A stretch of DNA of 50,718 nt from an uncultured Microbulbifer sp. (lineage in GTDB: Bacteria > Pseudomonadota > Gammaproteobacteria > Pseudomonadales > Cellvibrionaceae), in the NCBI RefSeq assembly GCF_913055755.1, contig NZ_CAJXKH010000012.1:1-50718 (forward strand), read 5' to 3'. Position numbers and translations under genes: made by a program. A model generated the notes under the pieces. That model had not been told where the DNA came from, did no database searches, and saw only the letters and a list, made by a program, of their open reading frames with translations. This document shows, in pieces, positions 30,363 to 39,800 of this stretch (positions are counted from its first letter, which is position 1; each line of letters opens with the position of its first letter).

Positions 30363-31483
30363 AATTCCGCCGCCTCTACGCCGTGCTGATCAAGGAGTTT
30401 CGCCAGATGCGGCGGGACCGGATGACGCTGGCGATGATTATCGGCATCCCGATCATGCAGCTGATCCTGTTCGGCTACGCCATCAACCTGAATCTGCGCC
30501 ATCTGCCGGCGGCCATTGCCGACGAGGCCGGTACCAGTGCCTCGCGCCAGCTGATAATGGATATGCTCGCCACCGGCGTCATCGAGCCGGTGGCAGATGC
30601 GCGCACCCCGGAGCAGTTGATGGAACTGCTGCGCCGGGGGGAGATCAGCGTGGGGGTCGCGATCCCCTACGACTACGAGCGCCGCCTGGCCACTGGTGAT
30701 GAGGCGGTACAGATTATGGTGGATGGCAGCGACACCGTGGTGCAAAGCGCGGCGGCACAGCTGGCGCAGATGCCGGTGGTGGCGCCGCCGCCGGAAAACA
30801 ACACCAGCCTCCCCGACCGCCAGGATTCCATTCCGTTGCCCCGGCGCAGCATCAGTATCGTCAGCTTCTACAACCCGCAGCGGGTATCGGCGATCAATAT
30901 CGTGCCCGGTCTGATCGGTATCATTCTCACCATGACCATGGTGATGTTTACCGCGGTGGCGATTGTGCGCGAGCGCGAGCGGGGCAATATGGAGCTGTTG
31001 ATTGCCACCCCCGTGAGCAGTGCGGAGTTGATGGTGGGCAAGGTGTTGCCCTACGGGCTGGTGGGGCTGGTCCAGACCAGCCTGATTCTGTTGCTGGGGA
31101 CCTGGCTGTTCTCGGTGCCGATTCGCGGCAGCCTGGTGGATGTGTATATCGCCGCGCTGTTGCTGATTGTCGCCAACCTGGCCATGGGGCTGCTGATTTC
31201 CACCCGCGCCCAGTCCCAGTTCCAGGCCATGCAGATGACCTTCTTTGTGTTTCTGCCGTCCATTCTGTTGTCGGGGTTTATGTTTCCGTTCGACGGTATG
31301 CCGAAGGCTGCCCAGTGGCTGGCGGAGATACTGCCGCTCACCCACTTCCTGCGGCTTATTCGCGGGGTAATGTTGCGCGGTGCGGGGATCTTCGAGCTCT
31401 GGCTCGAGCTGGTGGCGCTGCTGGTGTTTATCGTGGTGATGATGACCCTGGCGATACTGCGCTTCCGCAAGCGCCTGGACTGA
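30359..31483 (+). CDS. ABC-2 type exporter permease (YbhS/YbhR-like)
   Basis: A 374-residue membrane protein. One N-terminal membrane segment (LAMIIGIPIMQLILFGYAIN) precedes a large periplasmic domain of about 150 residues. Five C-terminal membrane segments follow, including the conserved region VRERERGNMELLIATPVSSA that couples to the ATPase. The later PIRGSLVDVYIAALLLIVAN, FVFLPSILLSGFMFPFDGMP and LPLTHFLRLIRGVMLRGAG are family signatures. The GTG start at 30359 overlaps the ATPase stop. With the adaptor this forms a tripartite drug or lipophilic-compound exporter; only one permease gene is present, so it would have to homodimerise. Confidence 0.92.
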   Translation: MKFRRLYAVLIKEFRQMRRDRMTLAMIIGIPIMQLILFGYAINLNLRHLPAAIADEAGTSASRQLIMDMLATGVIEPVADARTPEQLMELLRRGEISVGVAIPYDYERRLATGDEAVQIMVDGSDTVVQSAAAQLAQMPVVAPPPENNTSLPDRQDSIPLPRRSISIVSFYNPQRVSAINIVPGLIGIILTMTMVMFTAVAIVRERERGNMELLIATPVSSAELMVGKVLPYGLVGLVQTSLILLLGTWLFSVPIRGSLVDVYIAALLLIVANLAMGLLISTRAQSQFQAMQMTFFVFLPSILLSGFMFPFDGMPKAAQWLAEILPLTHFLRLIRGVMLRGAGIFELWLELVALLVFIVVMMTLAILRFRKRLD

Positions 31484-31489
31484 CTGGCG

Positions 31490-31509
31490 CAAAAATCACC
31501 TGCAGGTGA
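31490..31509. promoter_or_regulatory. Palindromic site downstream of the ABC exporter
   Basis: CAAAAATCACC TGCA GGTGA contains the 14-bp perfect palindrome TCACCTGCAGGTGA. It begins 7 nt after the permease stop and about 230 bp before the next gene, and repeats the site at 28049-28068. Confidence 0.4.
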
Positions 31510-31739
31510 ACTTTCCTGCCAAATGGCCCTCCATTCACCTGCTACCTGGTACTTTTGCCCGCATAACTGTGACGGTCAGCGGGAAACCGGTGCCAACTGT
31601 TGGTAGCATGCGGGAGTCTCTCTCTAATTCTTACCCGGTGGCGGGGGGCGCCACCCATTCCATTGGCTCCAACTGGACTGATGTCGGGTCTGTACAAAAA
31701 ATAACTGTTGCTGCAAGACAGCAGGGAGGAAGTTGTACC

Positions 31740-33173
31740 ATGGCCGAGTTATTCCACAGCATGCCGCCGTGGTTGTGGTTTGTTGTAGCGCTGGTTGCGC
31801 TGTTCCTGGCGCGCAAGCCCGTTCACCAGGGAATCTATTCCCTCGCGCGCTTCTTTCACCATTCACTGCGCCTCGGCGCCAATGCCGTGGCCGCCGCGGA
31901 GTCGCGCCTGCAATTGCGCAACCGCGAGGTACTGCTCGCCGCCGGGCGGGAAGCGACCGAGCGGCATATCGAGCGCGAGTTCGACCGCATCGAACACGCG
32001 ATGAAAAAGGAGCTGGCGCAGTACCCGGCGCTGCACCGCAAGCTGTGCGAGCAGCTGACCGCCATCGACGAAGACTATGTGCGCAGTTCCGAGGTGCCGC
32101 CGGAGCCCACCAACTGGGCCAAGGCGATCAAGGCGGTGGCGGAGATCCCCGCCAAGCAGGATCCGGTGGTCAGCGATGTGCTGGAGACCATTCACGGTTC
32201 CATGCGCAAGGCCGAGGCCAAGGCGCTGGAGGCCTACCGGGAATCCGCCCGTGAGCGGCACCAGTTACTGAAGCGGATGATGCCGGCCTGGCGTTCCATC
32301 CTGAAAAGCCTGGGCAAGGTCAACAAGACGGTGACCGCGGTACAGCAGCGCTCTACGGTAGTGGACGGCCATATGGACCGCTACGAGGAAATCCTGCAGA
32401 GCAGTGACCGCGCCCAGCGTATGCTGTCCTCGTCCTCTCTCAGCCAATTTTTTATCTCGGCCTTTGTGCTGGCCATCGCCGTGGGTGGAGCCCTGATCAA
32501 CTTTCACCTGATCGCGCGGCCGATGACGGAGATGGTGGGCGGCACCAGTTACATCGGCAGCTTCAAGGTGGCCGATATTTCCGCGCTGGTGATTATCCTG
32601 GTGGAGATCACCATGGGCCTGTTTGTGATGGAGTGCCTGCGGATCACCCGGCTGTTCCCGGTGATCAGTGCCCTGAGCGACAAGCTGCGCACGCGCATGA
32701 TGTGGGCCGCATTCACCCTGCTGCTGTTCCTCGCCACGGTGGAGGCGGGCCTCGCCTTTATGCGGGAAGTCCTGATGCAGGAAGACCTGGCGGTTAGTGC
32801 CCAGCTGCGCGGCGAAGCCGTGGCCGCTGCGGGTGGCGATGTCTACTGGATCACCACGGCGGCGCAGATGGGCATGGGCTTTATCCTGCCGTTTGCGCTG
32901 ACCTTTGTGGCGATTCCTCTGGAGAACTTTATCGCGTCTTCGCGCACGGTGATTGGCATCCTCGGCGCCTTCCTGCTGCGCCTGGTTTCCGTGGTGTTGC
33001 GTCTGGCCGGCACCGGGCTGCTGCGCGCCGGCGCGATGCTGGTGCGAGTTTACGATATCGTGATCTTCTTCCCGCTGTGGCTGGAAACGGGCTTCCTGCG
33101 CTGGCGGCAAAAGGTGGCGCAGCAGAATGCGGTGAATACGGAGAAGGCGCTGCAGGAGGCGAAAAAGTCGTGA
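31740..33173 (+). CDS. Multispanning membrane protein of unknown function
   Basis: I do not recognise a named family for this 477-residue protein. Residues 8-24 are a membrane anchor (PPWLWFVVALVALFLA). Residues 45 to about 235 are soluble, basic and largely helical, with coiled-coil character. Membrane segments follow near 237-258, 278-299, 322-342 and 377-396, with amphipathic helices near 405-440, and a short charged tail. The ATG at 31740 has GGGAGGA about ten bases upstream; a longer frame reaching to 31506 has no support. The stop overlaps the start of the vWA lipoprotein gene (TGATG), which indicates a functional pair. Confidence 0.75.
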   Translation: MAELFHSMPPWLWFVVALVALFLARKPVHQGIYSLARFFHHSLRLGANAVAAAESRLQLRNREVLLAAGREATERHIEREFDRIEHAMKKELAQYPALHRKLCEQLTAIDEDYVRSSEVPPEPTNWAKAIKAVAEIPAKQDPVVSDVLETIHGSMRKAEAKALEAYRESARERHQLLKRMMPAWRSILKSLGKVNKTVTAVQQRSTVVDGHMDRYEEILQSSDRAQRMLSSSSLSQFFISAFVLAIAVGGALINFHLIARPMTEMVGGTSYIGSFKVADISALVIILVEITMGLFVMECLRITRLFPVISALSDKLRTRMMWAAFTLLLFLATVEAGLAFMREVLMQEDLAVSAQLRGEAVAAAGGDVYWITTAAQMGMGFILPFALTFVAIPLENFIASSRTVIGILGAFLLRLVSVVLRLAGTGLLRAGAMLVRVYDIVIFFPLWLETGFLRWRQKVAQQNAVNTEKALQEAKKS

Positions 33174-33808
33174 TGAAAAAGCTGATCACCCTGTCAATTT
33201 TCCTGTTGCTGTCCGCCTGTGGTGAGCCGGTGGCGCGCAATCAGGGGATATACATGCTGATTGATACCTCCGGCACCTATACCGAGGAGCTGGACAAGGC
33301 GCAGCAGGTTATCAATTACACCCTGGCGAAGATGAACCCGGGTGATACTTTCGCGGTGGCGAGTATCAATACCGGCAGTTTTAGTGAGAAAAATATCCGG
33401 GCCAAGGTTACGTTTGACGACCGGCCCAGCATCACCAACAAGCAGAAACAGGCGTTCCAGCAGTCCATCCAGCAGTTTGTGGACGAGGCGACGCCGGCTT
33501 CCTATACGGATATTACCGGCGGCCTGCTACAGGCGGTGGAATTCCTGAACGAGAAGCAGCCGGGCTCGAAAACCATTCTGATTTTTTCCGACCTGAAGGA
33601 GGAGATCAAGGAGGGCTATAACCGGGATGTGCCGCTGCAGCTGGATGGCTTCAATCTGGTCGCCCTCAACGTCACCAAGCTGCGTACGGACAATTTGGAC
33701 CCCAATCAGTATCTCGGGCGCCTCGAGGAGTGGAAGCTTAAGGTCGAGCAGAGTGGTGGTCGCTGGCAGGTGGTGAATGACCTGGAACGGTTGGAAAAAA
33801 TCTTTTGA
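33173..33808 (+). CDS. von Willebrand factor A-domain lipoprotein
   Basis: A 211-residue lipoprotein. The signal sequence MKKLITLSIFLLLSAC gives a lipobox with lipidated Cys16. The rest is a vWA fold: the MIDAS motif DTSGT in GIYMLIDTSGTYTEELDKAQ, then a Thr in SYTDITGGLLQAVEFL and the Asp of ILIFSDLKEEIKEG. A complete DxSxT motif suggests it binds a divalent metal and a protein partner. It is translationally coupled to the membrane protein upstream, the likely partner. The function is unknown. An upstream in-frame extension lies inside the preceding gene and is rejected. Palindrome copy 1 follows. Confidence 0.85.
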   Translation: MKKLITLSIFLLLSACGEPVARNQGIYMLIDTSGTYTEELDKAQQVINYTLAKMNPGDTFAVASINTGSFSEKNIRAKVTFDDRPSITNKQKQAFQQSIQQFVDEATPASYTDITGGLLQAVEFLNEKQPGSKTILIFSDLKEEIKEGYNRDVPLQLDGFNLVALNVTKLRTDNLDPNQYLGRLEEWKLKVEQSGGRWQVVNDLERLEKIF

Positions 33809-33855
33809 TCAAGTGGTCTTTTAATCTGTATTAACTTGCAGCGAAGGCGCCGATG

Positions 33856-33949
33856 CCGGGTGCAGTCTTGCGAGACCTTCGAAAACAGGGACGTTTTCGA
33901 AGAGCCCCCAGGGATGGGTTTACGGCGTGTCTCGCAAGACTGTACCCGG
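33856..33949 (-). repeat. Interspersed palindromic element, copy 1
   Basis: Outer arms 33856-33876 (CCGGGTGCAGTCTTGCGAGAC) and 33929-33949 pair, with one G-T-type mismatch, around an inner hairpin CTTCGAAAAC (33877-33886) / GTTTTCGAAG (33893-33902). The shared core (GACACGCCGTAAACCCATCC on the reverse strand) lies between. It sits between the vWA gene and the first GDPD gene. The flanking GTAGCGGTGCCGCC is also shared with other copies. Confidence 0.9.
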
Positions 33950-34042
33950 TAGCGGTGCCGCCACTGGAGTCGTTCGTAGCACCTGCTCCGGACTCTGACC
34001 TTGCGATAAGGCCTAATTGTTACCGGGAGCGTTTTTTTACCC

Positions 34043-34849
34043 GTGATGCATTCAAATGAGTGGTTGGTGACGAACAAAAGGCGTCCGCTGGTAATTTCTC
34101 ACGGTGATGAGTCTGGATACGGTCTGTATCCCGGCAATACCATGCTCTACCTGCGCAAGATGGTGGAGCTGGGAGTGGACGCGCTGGAGATGGACCTGAA
34201 TCTTACCGCGGACGGGCACCTGGTGCTGATGCACGATGGCCAGCTGGAGCGCACCACCGACGGCCGTGGCGCGGTTGTGGATAAAACTCTCGCGGAATTG
34301 CGCAGGCTCAACGCCGCGTATAACTGGTCCCGCGACGGTCACACATTTCCCTATCGCGACGACCCGCAGTGCCCGGTTACCATCGACGAGGTGTTCGCCG
34401 AGTTCCCCGAAACGCCGATGATCATCGAGCTGAAAAACAACGACCCGCGCGCGGCGCGGTCTCTCGCCCAGTCCGTTGCGAGGGCCGGGCGGGCGTCGCG
34501 GGTGGTGGTGTCTTCGTTTCACCTCAACGTGATCCGTGAATTCCGCAGGCTGGTCCCGGAAGCTGCTACCGGGGCGACGCTGCCGGAAGCGCTGCTGTTT
34601 TACCTCGCCCAGTGCCTGCACCTGGAGCGGTTGCTGAAGCCCGCTTACACCACCATGCAACTGCCCGAGCGCTATTACGGTTTGCGGGTTTACACGCGCC
34701 GTTTTGTCGCCGCTGCGCGTCACCTGGGGCTGCATATTTCCGTGTGGACTGTCGACGATGTGGAAAACATGGAAAACTATATCGACCTCGGCCTGGACGG
34801 GGTTGTGACCAACAGGCCGGACAGGCTGCTTTCACTACTGGGTGCCTGA
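34043..34849 (+). CDS. Glycerophosphodiester phosphodiesterase-fold protein 1 (cytosolic)
   Basis: A 268-residue TIM-barrel protein of the GDPD family, without signal peptide. It has LVISHGDESGYGLYPGNTML, then the metal-binding core ALEMDLNLTADGHLVLMHDG, IIELKNNDP and the C-terminal HISVWTVDDVENMENYIDLG and GVVTNRPDRL. In canonical GDPDs the first motif is HRG...PENT; here the His is kept, but the Arg is Gly and the PENT Glu is Gly, so substrate specificity may differ from ordinary glycerophosphodiesters. GTG 34043 and ATG 34046 are adjacent possible starts. Its stop directly abuts the ATG of a paralogue. Confidence 0.87.
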   Translation: MMHSNEWLVTNKRRPLVISHGDESGYGLYPGNTMLYLRKMVELGVDALEMDLNLTADGHLVLMHDGQLERTTDGRGAVVDKTLAELRRLNAAYNWSRDGHTFPYRDDPQCPVTIDEVFAEFPETPMIIELKNNDPRAARSLAQSVARAGRASRVVVSSFHLNVIREFRRLVPEAATGATLPEALLFYLAQCLHLERLLKPAYTTMQLPERYYGLRVYTRRFVAAARHLGLHISVWTVDDVENMENYIDLGLDGVVTNRPDRLLSLLGA

Positions 34850-35773
34850 ATGCTCAAGAAACTGTTGTTCTTTCTGCTGTGCGCGTTGCTGATATTTATC
34901 GGCTGGCGCTGGCTCGTTGCGCGGCCGCCGGTAGATACCGGGTTGCAGTATCCGCAATACCCGCTGGGCGGTTATCGCCGGCCGCTGGTGATTGCCCATG
35001 CGGATGACTCCGGGCAGGGGCTGTATCCCGGCAATACCCCGGTGTTCCTGCAGCAAATGGCGGAGCGCAAGGTGGATGTGCTGGAGATGGATGTGCACGC
35101 CACTGCGGACGGTGCGCTGGTGCTGATGCACGATGCCACCGTTGACCGCACCACCGAGGGGGAGGGGGCAATCCGGGAGTTGTCCCTGGCGGAGCTGAAA
35201 AAACTCAATGTGGCCTACAACTGGTCGCGGGATGGCGAGACCTATCCCTACCGCGACAACCCGCAGCGCATTCTCACCATTGATGAAGTCTTCCAGACCT
35301 ATCCCAAGTACCCGATGGTGATCGAGCTGAAAACGCCGCAAACCGAAGCCGCGCTGGCGCTGTGTGACAGGCTGCAGGCATTCAACAAGAGCAATCAGGT
35401 CATCGTCTCCTCATTTCACCAGCAGGCCATCGATGCCTTCCGCGAGGCCTGTCCCCACGTGGCCACCGGAGCCGGGTCCGACGAGGTGAAACTCTACGCC
35501 CTGGCCTCCAAGCTGGGCGCCTTCCGCCTGCTCAGTCCGCGCTACCAGGCGCTGCATATTCCCGTGGAGTACGACAGCATTACCCTGATTACGCCGGAGG
35601 CGGTGAAAAGTGTTCAGGATCACGGAGTGCGGATCGATGTGTGGACCGTGAATGACGAGGCGGAAATGCGCCGGCTGATTGAAATGGGTGTCGACGGCAT
35701 CATGACCGACAGGCCGGATCGGCTGTTCAGGGTAATCGAAGAAGTGCACGAATATCAGGAGATGAATCAATGA
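34850..35773 (+). CDS. Glycerophosphodiester phosphodiesterase-fold protein 2 (exported or anchored)
   Basis: A 307-residue paralogue of the preceding gene with an added N-terminal signal or anchor, MLKKLLFFLLCALLIFIGWR. The same variant motif appears (LVIAHADDSGQGLYPGNTPV), then EMDVHATADGALVLMHDAT, MVIELKTPQ and IDVWTVNDEAEMRRLIEMGV plus MTDRPDRLF. The two proteins share blocks such as AYNWSRDG and PYRDxPQ, so they look like a tandem duplication with a cytosolic and an extracytoplasmic member. The ATG abuts the previous stop, and the stop overlaps the next gene (ATGA), so the three genes form an operon. Confidence 0.87.
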   Translation: MLKKLLFFLLCALLIFIGWRWLVARPPVDTGLQYPQYPLGGYRRPLVIAHADDSGQGLYPGNTPVFLQQMAERKVDVLEMDVHATADGALVLMHDATVDRTTEGEGAIRELSLAELKKLNVAYNWSRDGETYPYRDNPQRILTIDEVFQTYPKYPMVIELKTPQTEAALALCDRLQAFNKSNQVIVSSFHQQAIDAFREACPHVATGAGSDEVKLYALASKLGAFRLLSPRYQALHIPVEYDSITLITPEAVKSVQDHGVRIDVWTVNDEAEMRRLIEMGVDGIMTDRPDRLFRVIEEVHEYQEMNQ

Positions 35774-36675
35774 AACGGAAACGTCTGTTACGGATCGCGG
35801 GTTGCGGATTGCTCGCGCTGGCCGCCTCCGCCAGCTGGGCACAGCGGGATTTTTCCAAGGTGGAAATCCAGTCGCAACAGGTAGCCGACAACCTGTATAT
35901 GCTCACCGGCGCCGGCGGCAATATTGCCTTGTTTGCCGGTGACGACGGCGCGTTTATGGTGGACGATCAGTTCGCACCCCTGAGCGACAAGATTCTCGCC
36001 GCGGTCAAAAATATTACCGACCAGCCCCTGCGCTTCGTGGTCAACACCCACTGGCACGGCGACCACACCGGCGGCAACGAAAATATGGGCAACACCGGCG
36101 CATTGATCGTCGCCCATGAAAACGTGCGCAAGCGCATGAGCACGGAACAGTTCACCAAACTCTGGAACCGCACCACCCCCCCGGCACCGGCAGGCGCGCT
36201 CCCGGTCATCACCTTCACCGACGCCACCACCTTTCACTGGAACGGCGATGATGTGCGGGTACAGCACGTGGACCCGGCGCACACCGACGGCGATTCCATC
36301 ATCATTTTCAAGAAAGCCAACGTGATTCACATGGGGGATACCTTCTTTAACGGCAGCTACCCCTATGTGGACCTGTCTGCGGGCGGTTCCATCGATGGCG
36401 TGATTGACAATGCCAGCCGCGTACTGAAACTGGCAGATGACAAAACCCGGATCATCCCCGGCCACGGCCCGCTGTCAGACAAAAAAGGCCTGCAGCAGTA
36501 CCACGACCTTATGGTTCGATTGCGCAACAAGATCAAGACACTGGTAGACGCCGGCAATACCAGGGAACAGGTCATTGCGGCCAGGCCCACCCGGGAGTTC
36601 GATGAGCACTACGGGCAGGGTTTTATGAAGCCGGATATCTGGACGGGGATTGTTTACGACTCCCTGAGCCAGTAA
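35770..36675 (+). CDS. Exported metallo-beta-lactamase-fold hydrolase
   Basis: A 301-residue zinc hydrolase with signal peptide MKRKRLLRIAGCGLLALAAS and a cleavage region SWAQ. It has the MBL motif NTHWHGDHTGGNENMG (HxHxDH), a later His in DPAHTDGDSIIIF, the metal Asp region VIHMGDTFFNGSYPYVD and the final His in IIPGHGPLSDKKG. This is the broad MBL superfamily, close in appearance to the exported 'cyclase' or B3-like proteins; beta-lactamase activity cannot be claimed. It overlaps the upstream GDPD gene by four bases. Palindrome copy 2 lies downstream and separates it from the convergent RND gene. Confidence 0.88.
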   Translation: MKRKRLLRIAGCGLLALAASASWAQRDFSKVEIQSQQVADNLYMLTGAGGNIALFAGDDGAFMVDDQFAPLSDKILAAVKNITDQPLRFVVNTHWHGDHTGGNENMGNTGALIVAHENVRKRMSTEQFTKLWNRTTPPAPAGALPVITFTDATTFHWNGDDVRVQHVDPAHTDGDSIIIFKKANVIHMGDTFFNGSYPYVDLSAGGSIDGVIDNASRVLKLADDKTRIIPGHGPLSDKKGLQQYHDLMVRLRNKIKTLVDAGNTREQVIAARPTREFDEHYGQGFMKPDIWTGIVYDSLSQ

Positions 36676-36726
36676 TAGCTGGCCCGGTTAAGGCGCTCTG
36701 AGTCGGACCCGGTGGCGGTAGCGCTG

Positions 36727-36820
36727 CCGGGTGCAGACTTGCGAGACACGCCGTGAACCCATCCCTGGGGGCTCTTCGAAAACGTCCCTGTTTTCGAAGG
36801 TCTCGCAAGTCTGCACCCGG
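36727..36820 (+). repeat. Interspersed palindromic element, copy 2
   Basis: Perfect 21-bp outer arms (36727-36747 with 36800-36820) enclose the core GACACGCCGTGAACCCATCC and an inner hairpin CTTCGAAAAC/GTTTTCGAAG-type stem. The flank GGTGGCGGTAGCGCTGCCGG is shared. It lies between convergent genes. Confidence 0.92.
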
Positions 36821-36894
36821 CATCACTACCTTCGCGGCAAGTTCAGAGCACTAAATCAGCCACCGGGCTTGTTCAGGGCTCCGTTCCGAGGGCC

Positions 36895-39800
36895 TCAGCT
36901 AAGAGCGCTAGCACTCGATGGGATTTTTTCCTCCAAATTACCAGCCTCTGTTTCTCTGACCCGATACCAGGCCGCATACAGCGCCGGCAGGAACAGCAAG
37001 GTCAGTGCGGTGGCCACAATCAGCCCGCCCATAATCGCCACCGCCATGGGCCCGAAGAAATCACTGCGTGAGAGCGGGATCATCGCCAGCACCGCGGTCA
37101 GTCCAGTGAGCACAATCGGGCGGAAGCGCCGCACCGTGGATTCCACAATCGCATCCCACGGCTTCAACCCCTGCCGGATATCCTGCTCGATCTGATCCAC
37201 CAGAATCACCGAATTGCGCATGATCATCCCCGCAAGGGCAATGGTGCCGAGCATCGCCACAAACCCGAACGGCTGGTTGAACAGCAGAAGGAACAGGGTG
37301 ACGCCGATAATGCCCAGCGGCGCAGTGAGAAACACCATTGTCGACAGCGAGAAACTGCGCAGCTGCAACATCAGCAGGGTAAGTACCACCAGAACAAACA
37401 GCGGCATACCCGCGTTTACCGACGCCTGGCCGCGGGCGGACTCCTCCACACTGCCGCCGATCTCCAGCAGGTAACCCGGCGGCAGGGACTGCTTGATGTC
37501 CGCCAGCTGCGGCCAGATTTCGCCGACCACGGTGGCGGGTTGCTGCTTGCCATAGATATCCGCGCGCACGGTGACCGTGGGCAGGCGGTCGCGGTGCCAG
37601 ATGATGCCTTCCTCGAAACCGTAATCGAGCGTCGCTACCTGATTCAGTGGCAGGTTGCGTCCGGATTCGGTCTGCACCGCCAGGTTGCCGAGCTGGGCCA
37701 GCGCAATGCGCTCGCCGGGTTCGCCCCGTACCTGCACCGCAATCAGCTCGTTGTCTTCCCGGTACTGGCCGACCGAGGTTCCGGACAGGGAGCCCTGCAG
37801 CGCGCGGGAAAGCTCGCTGCTGTTCACTCCCAGTGCGCGTGCGCGTTCCTGGTCCACATCCAGCCGCACCACCTTGCTGGGTTCCTCCCAGTCCAGGTGC
37901 ACATTGGTGACCGCAGGATTCTGCTGTACCTTCGCCGCCACCTCGCGGGCGATCTCGCGCACATCCCGAATGTGTTCACCGGAGACCCGGAACTGCACCG
38001 GATAGCCCACCGGCGGACCGTTTTCCAGGCGCGATACCCGGGTGCGCACCGCGGGGAACTGTTCGTGCAGGGTGCTGATCAGCCAGCTGCGCACGGCTTC
38101 CCGCTCGTCAACGGAACGGGTCATGATCACGAATTGGGCAAAGCTGGCGGCGGGGAGCTGCTGGTCCAGCGGCAGGTAAAAGCGCGGCGAGCCGGTGCCC
38201 ACATAGGCCACATAGTTTTCCACCTGCGGGTTCTGTGCCAGCAGGGTTTCCAGTCTTGCCGCCTGCTGTTCCGTCGCCGTCAGCGAGGCGCCCTCACTCA
38301 GCTTCAGGTCCACCATCAGTTCCAGGCGACCGGAGGAGGGGAAGAACTGCTGCGGCACGAAGCGGAACAGTGCCAGCGAGCCGACAAAAACCAGCACCGT
38401 GAGTGCAATCACGGTTTTGCGGTAACGCAGGCACCACTGCACCAGCGCGCGAAAACGCTGGTAAAAAGGTTTACTGTAGGGATCGTGCACGGCGCCACTG
38501 CTGTCGTGGCGGGCCAGGTTGGGCAGCAGTTTGTCACCCAGGTAGGGCACAAACAGCACCGCCGCAACCCAGGACGCCAGTAGCGACAGGGTGACCACCT
38601 GGAAAATCGAGCGGGTGTATTCCCCGGTGCCGGACTCGGCCGTGGCAATGGGCAGAAAACCCGCGGCGGTGATCAGGGTGCCGGTGAGCATGGGAAACGC
38701 GGTGCTGGTCCAGGCGAAGCCGGCGGCCTTGATCCGGCTCAGTCCCTGTTCCATTTTGATCGCCATCATTTCCACCGCGATGATGGCGTCGTCCACCATC
38801 AGCCCCAGCGCCAGTACCAGCGCGCCGAGGGAAATCTTGTGCAGGCCGATGCCGAAGTAATTCATCAGCGCGAAGGTCATCGCCAGCACCAGCGGAATCG
38901 ACAGCGCGACGACGAGACCGGTGCGCAGGCCCAGGGAGAAAAAACTCACCAGCATGACGATGGCCAGCGCTTCTGCGAGGACCTTGAGGAACTCGCCCAC
39001 CCCGCGTTTGACCGCTGCGGGCTGGTCGGAAACCTTGCGCAGCTCCAGTCCCACCGGCAGATCTTGCTGCAGTTCGGCGAAGGTGGCATCGAGGTTTTTG
39101 CCCAGCTGCAGGATATCCCCGCCCTGTTTCATGGAGACCGCGAGGCCGATGGCATCCTCGCCCATAAAGCGCATGCGCGGTTGCGGCGGATCGCTGAAGC
39201 CACGGTAAATGTCGGCGATGTCGCCGAGATGCAGGGTCTGGCCCGCGGCGCGGATGGGGAATTTGCGGATCTCCTCCACCGAGCGGAACTGGCCACTGAC
39301 GCGCAGGCGCACGCGGTCGCTGCTGGCTTCGACAAAGCCGGCGTCGGCGAGGCTGTTCTGTTGCTGCAGCGCCCCCTGCACCGCCGCCAGGGAGATACCC
39401 AGGGAGGCGAGTTTGGTGTTGGAAATTTCCACCCAGATGCGCTCGTCCTGCAGCCCCAGCAGTTCCACCTTGCCCACGTCCGCAACCCGCTGCAGTGCCA
39501 GCTGCAGGCGCTCGGCGTAATCCTTCATCAGCGCGTAGTCGAAATCCTTGCCGGTGAGCGCGTAAATATTGCCGAAGGTTGTGCCGAATTCGTCATTGAA
39601 GAACGGGCCCTGGATATCCGGTGGCAGGGTGTGGCGGATATCGCCGACTTTTTTCCGCACCTGGTACCACAGGTCCGGGATTTCACTGGAGCGCATGCTG
39701 TCGCGGGCCACGAACATCACCTGGGATTGCCCGGGGCGGGAGAAGGAGGTGATGCGCTGGTACTCGCCGGTTTCCAGCAGTTTCTTTTCGATGCGCTCGG

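Noticed and set aside
31506..31739. N-terminal extension of the membrane protein gene
   Set aside because: The extension overlaps the palindromic site, has no ribosome-binding site, and the hydrophobic anchor begins right after ATG 31740.
35770..36675. Beta-lactamase resistance gene
   Set aside because: The HxHxDH motif defines only the broad superfamily; the context (GDPD genes) does not support an antibiotic-resistance role.
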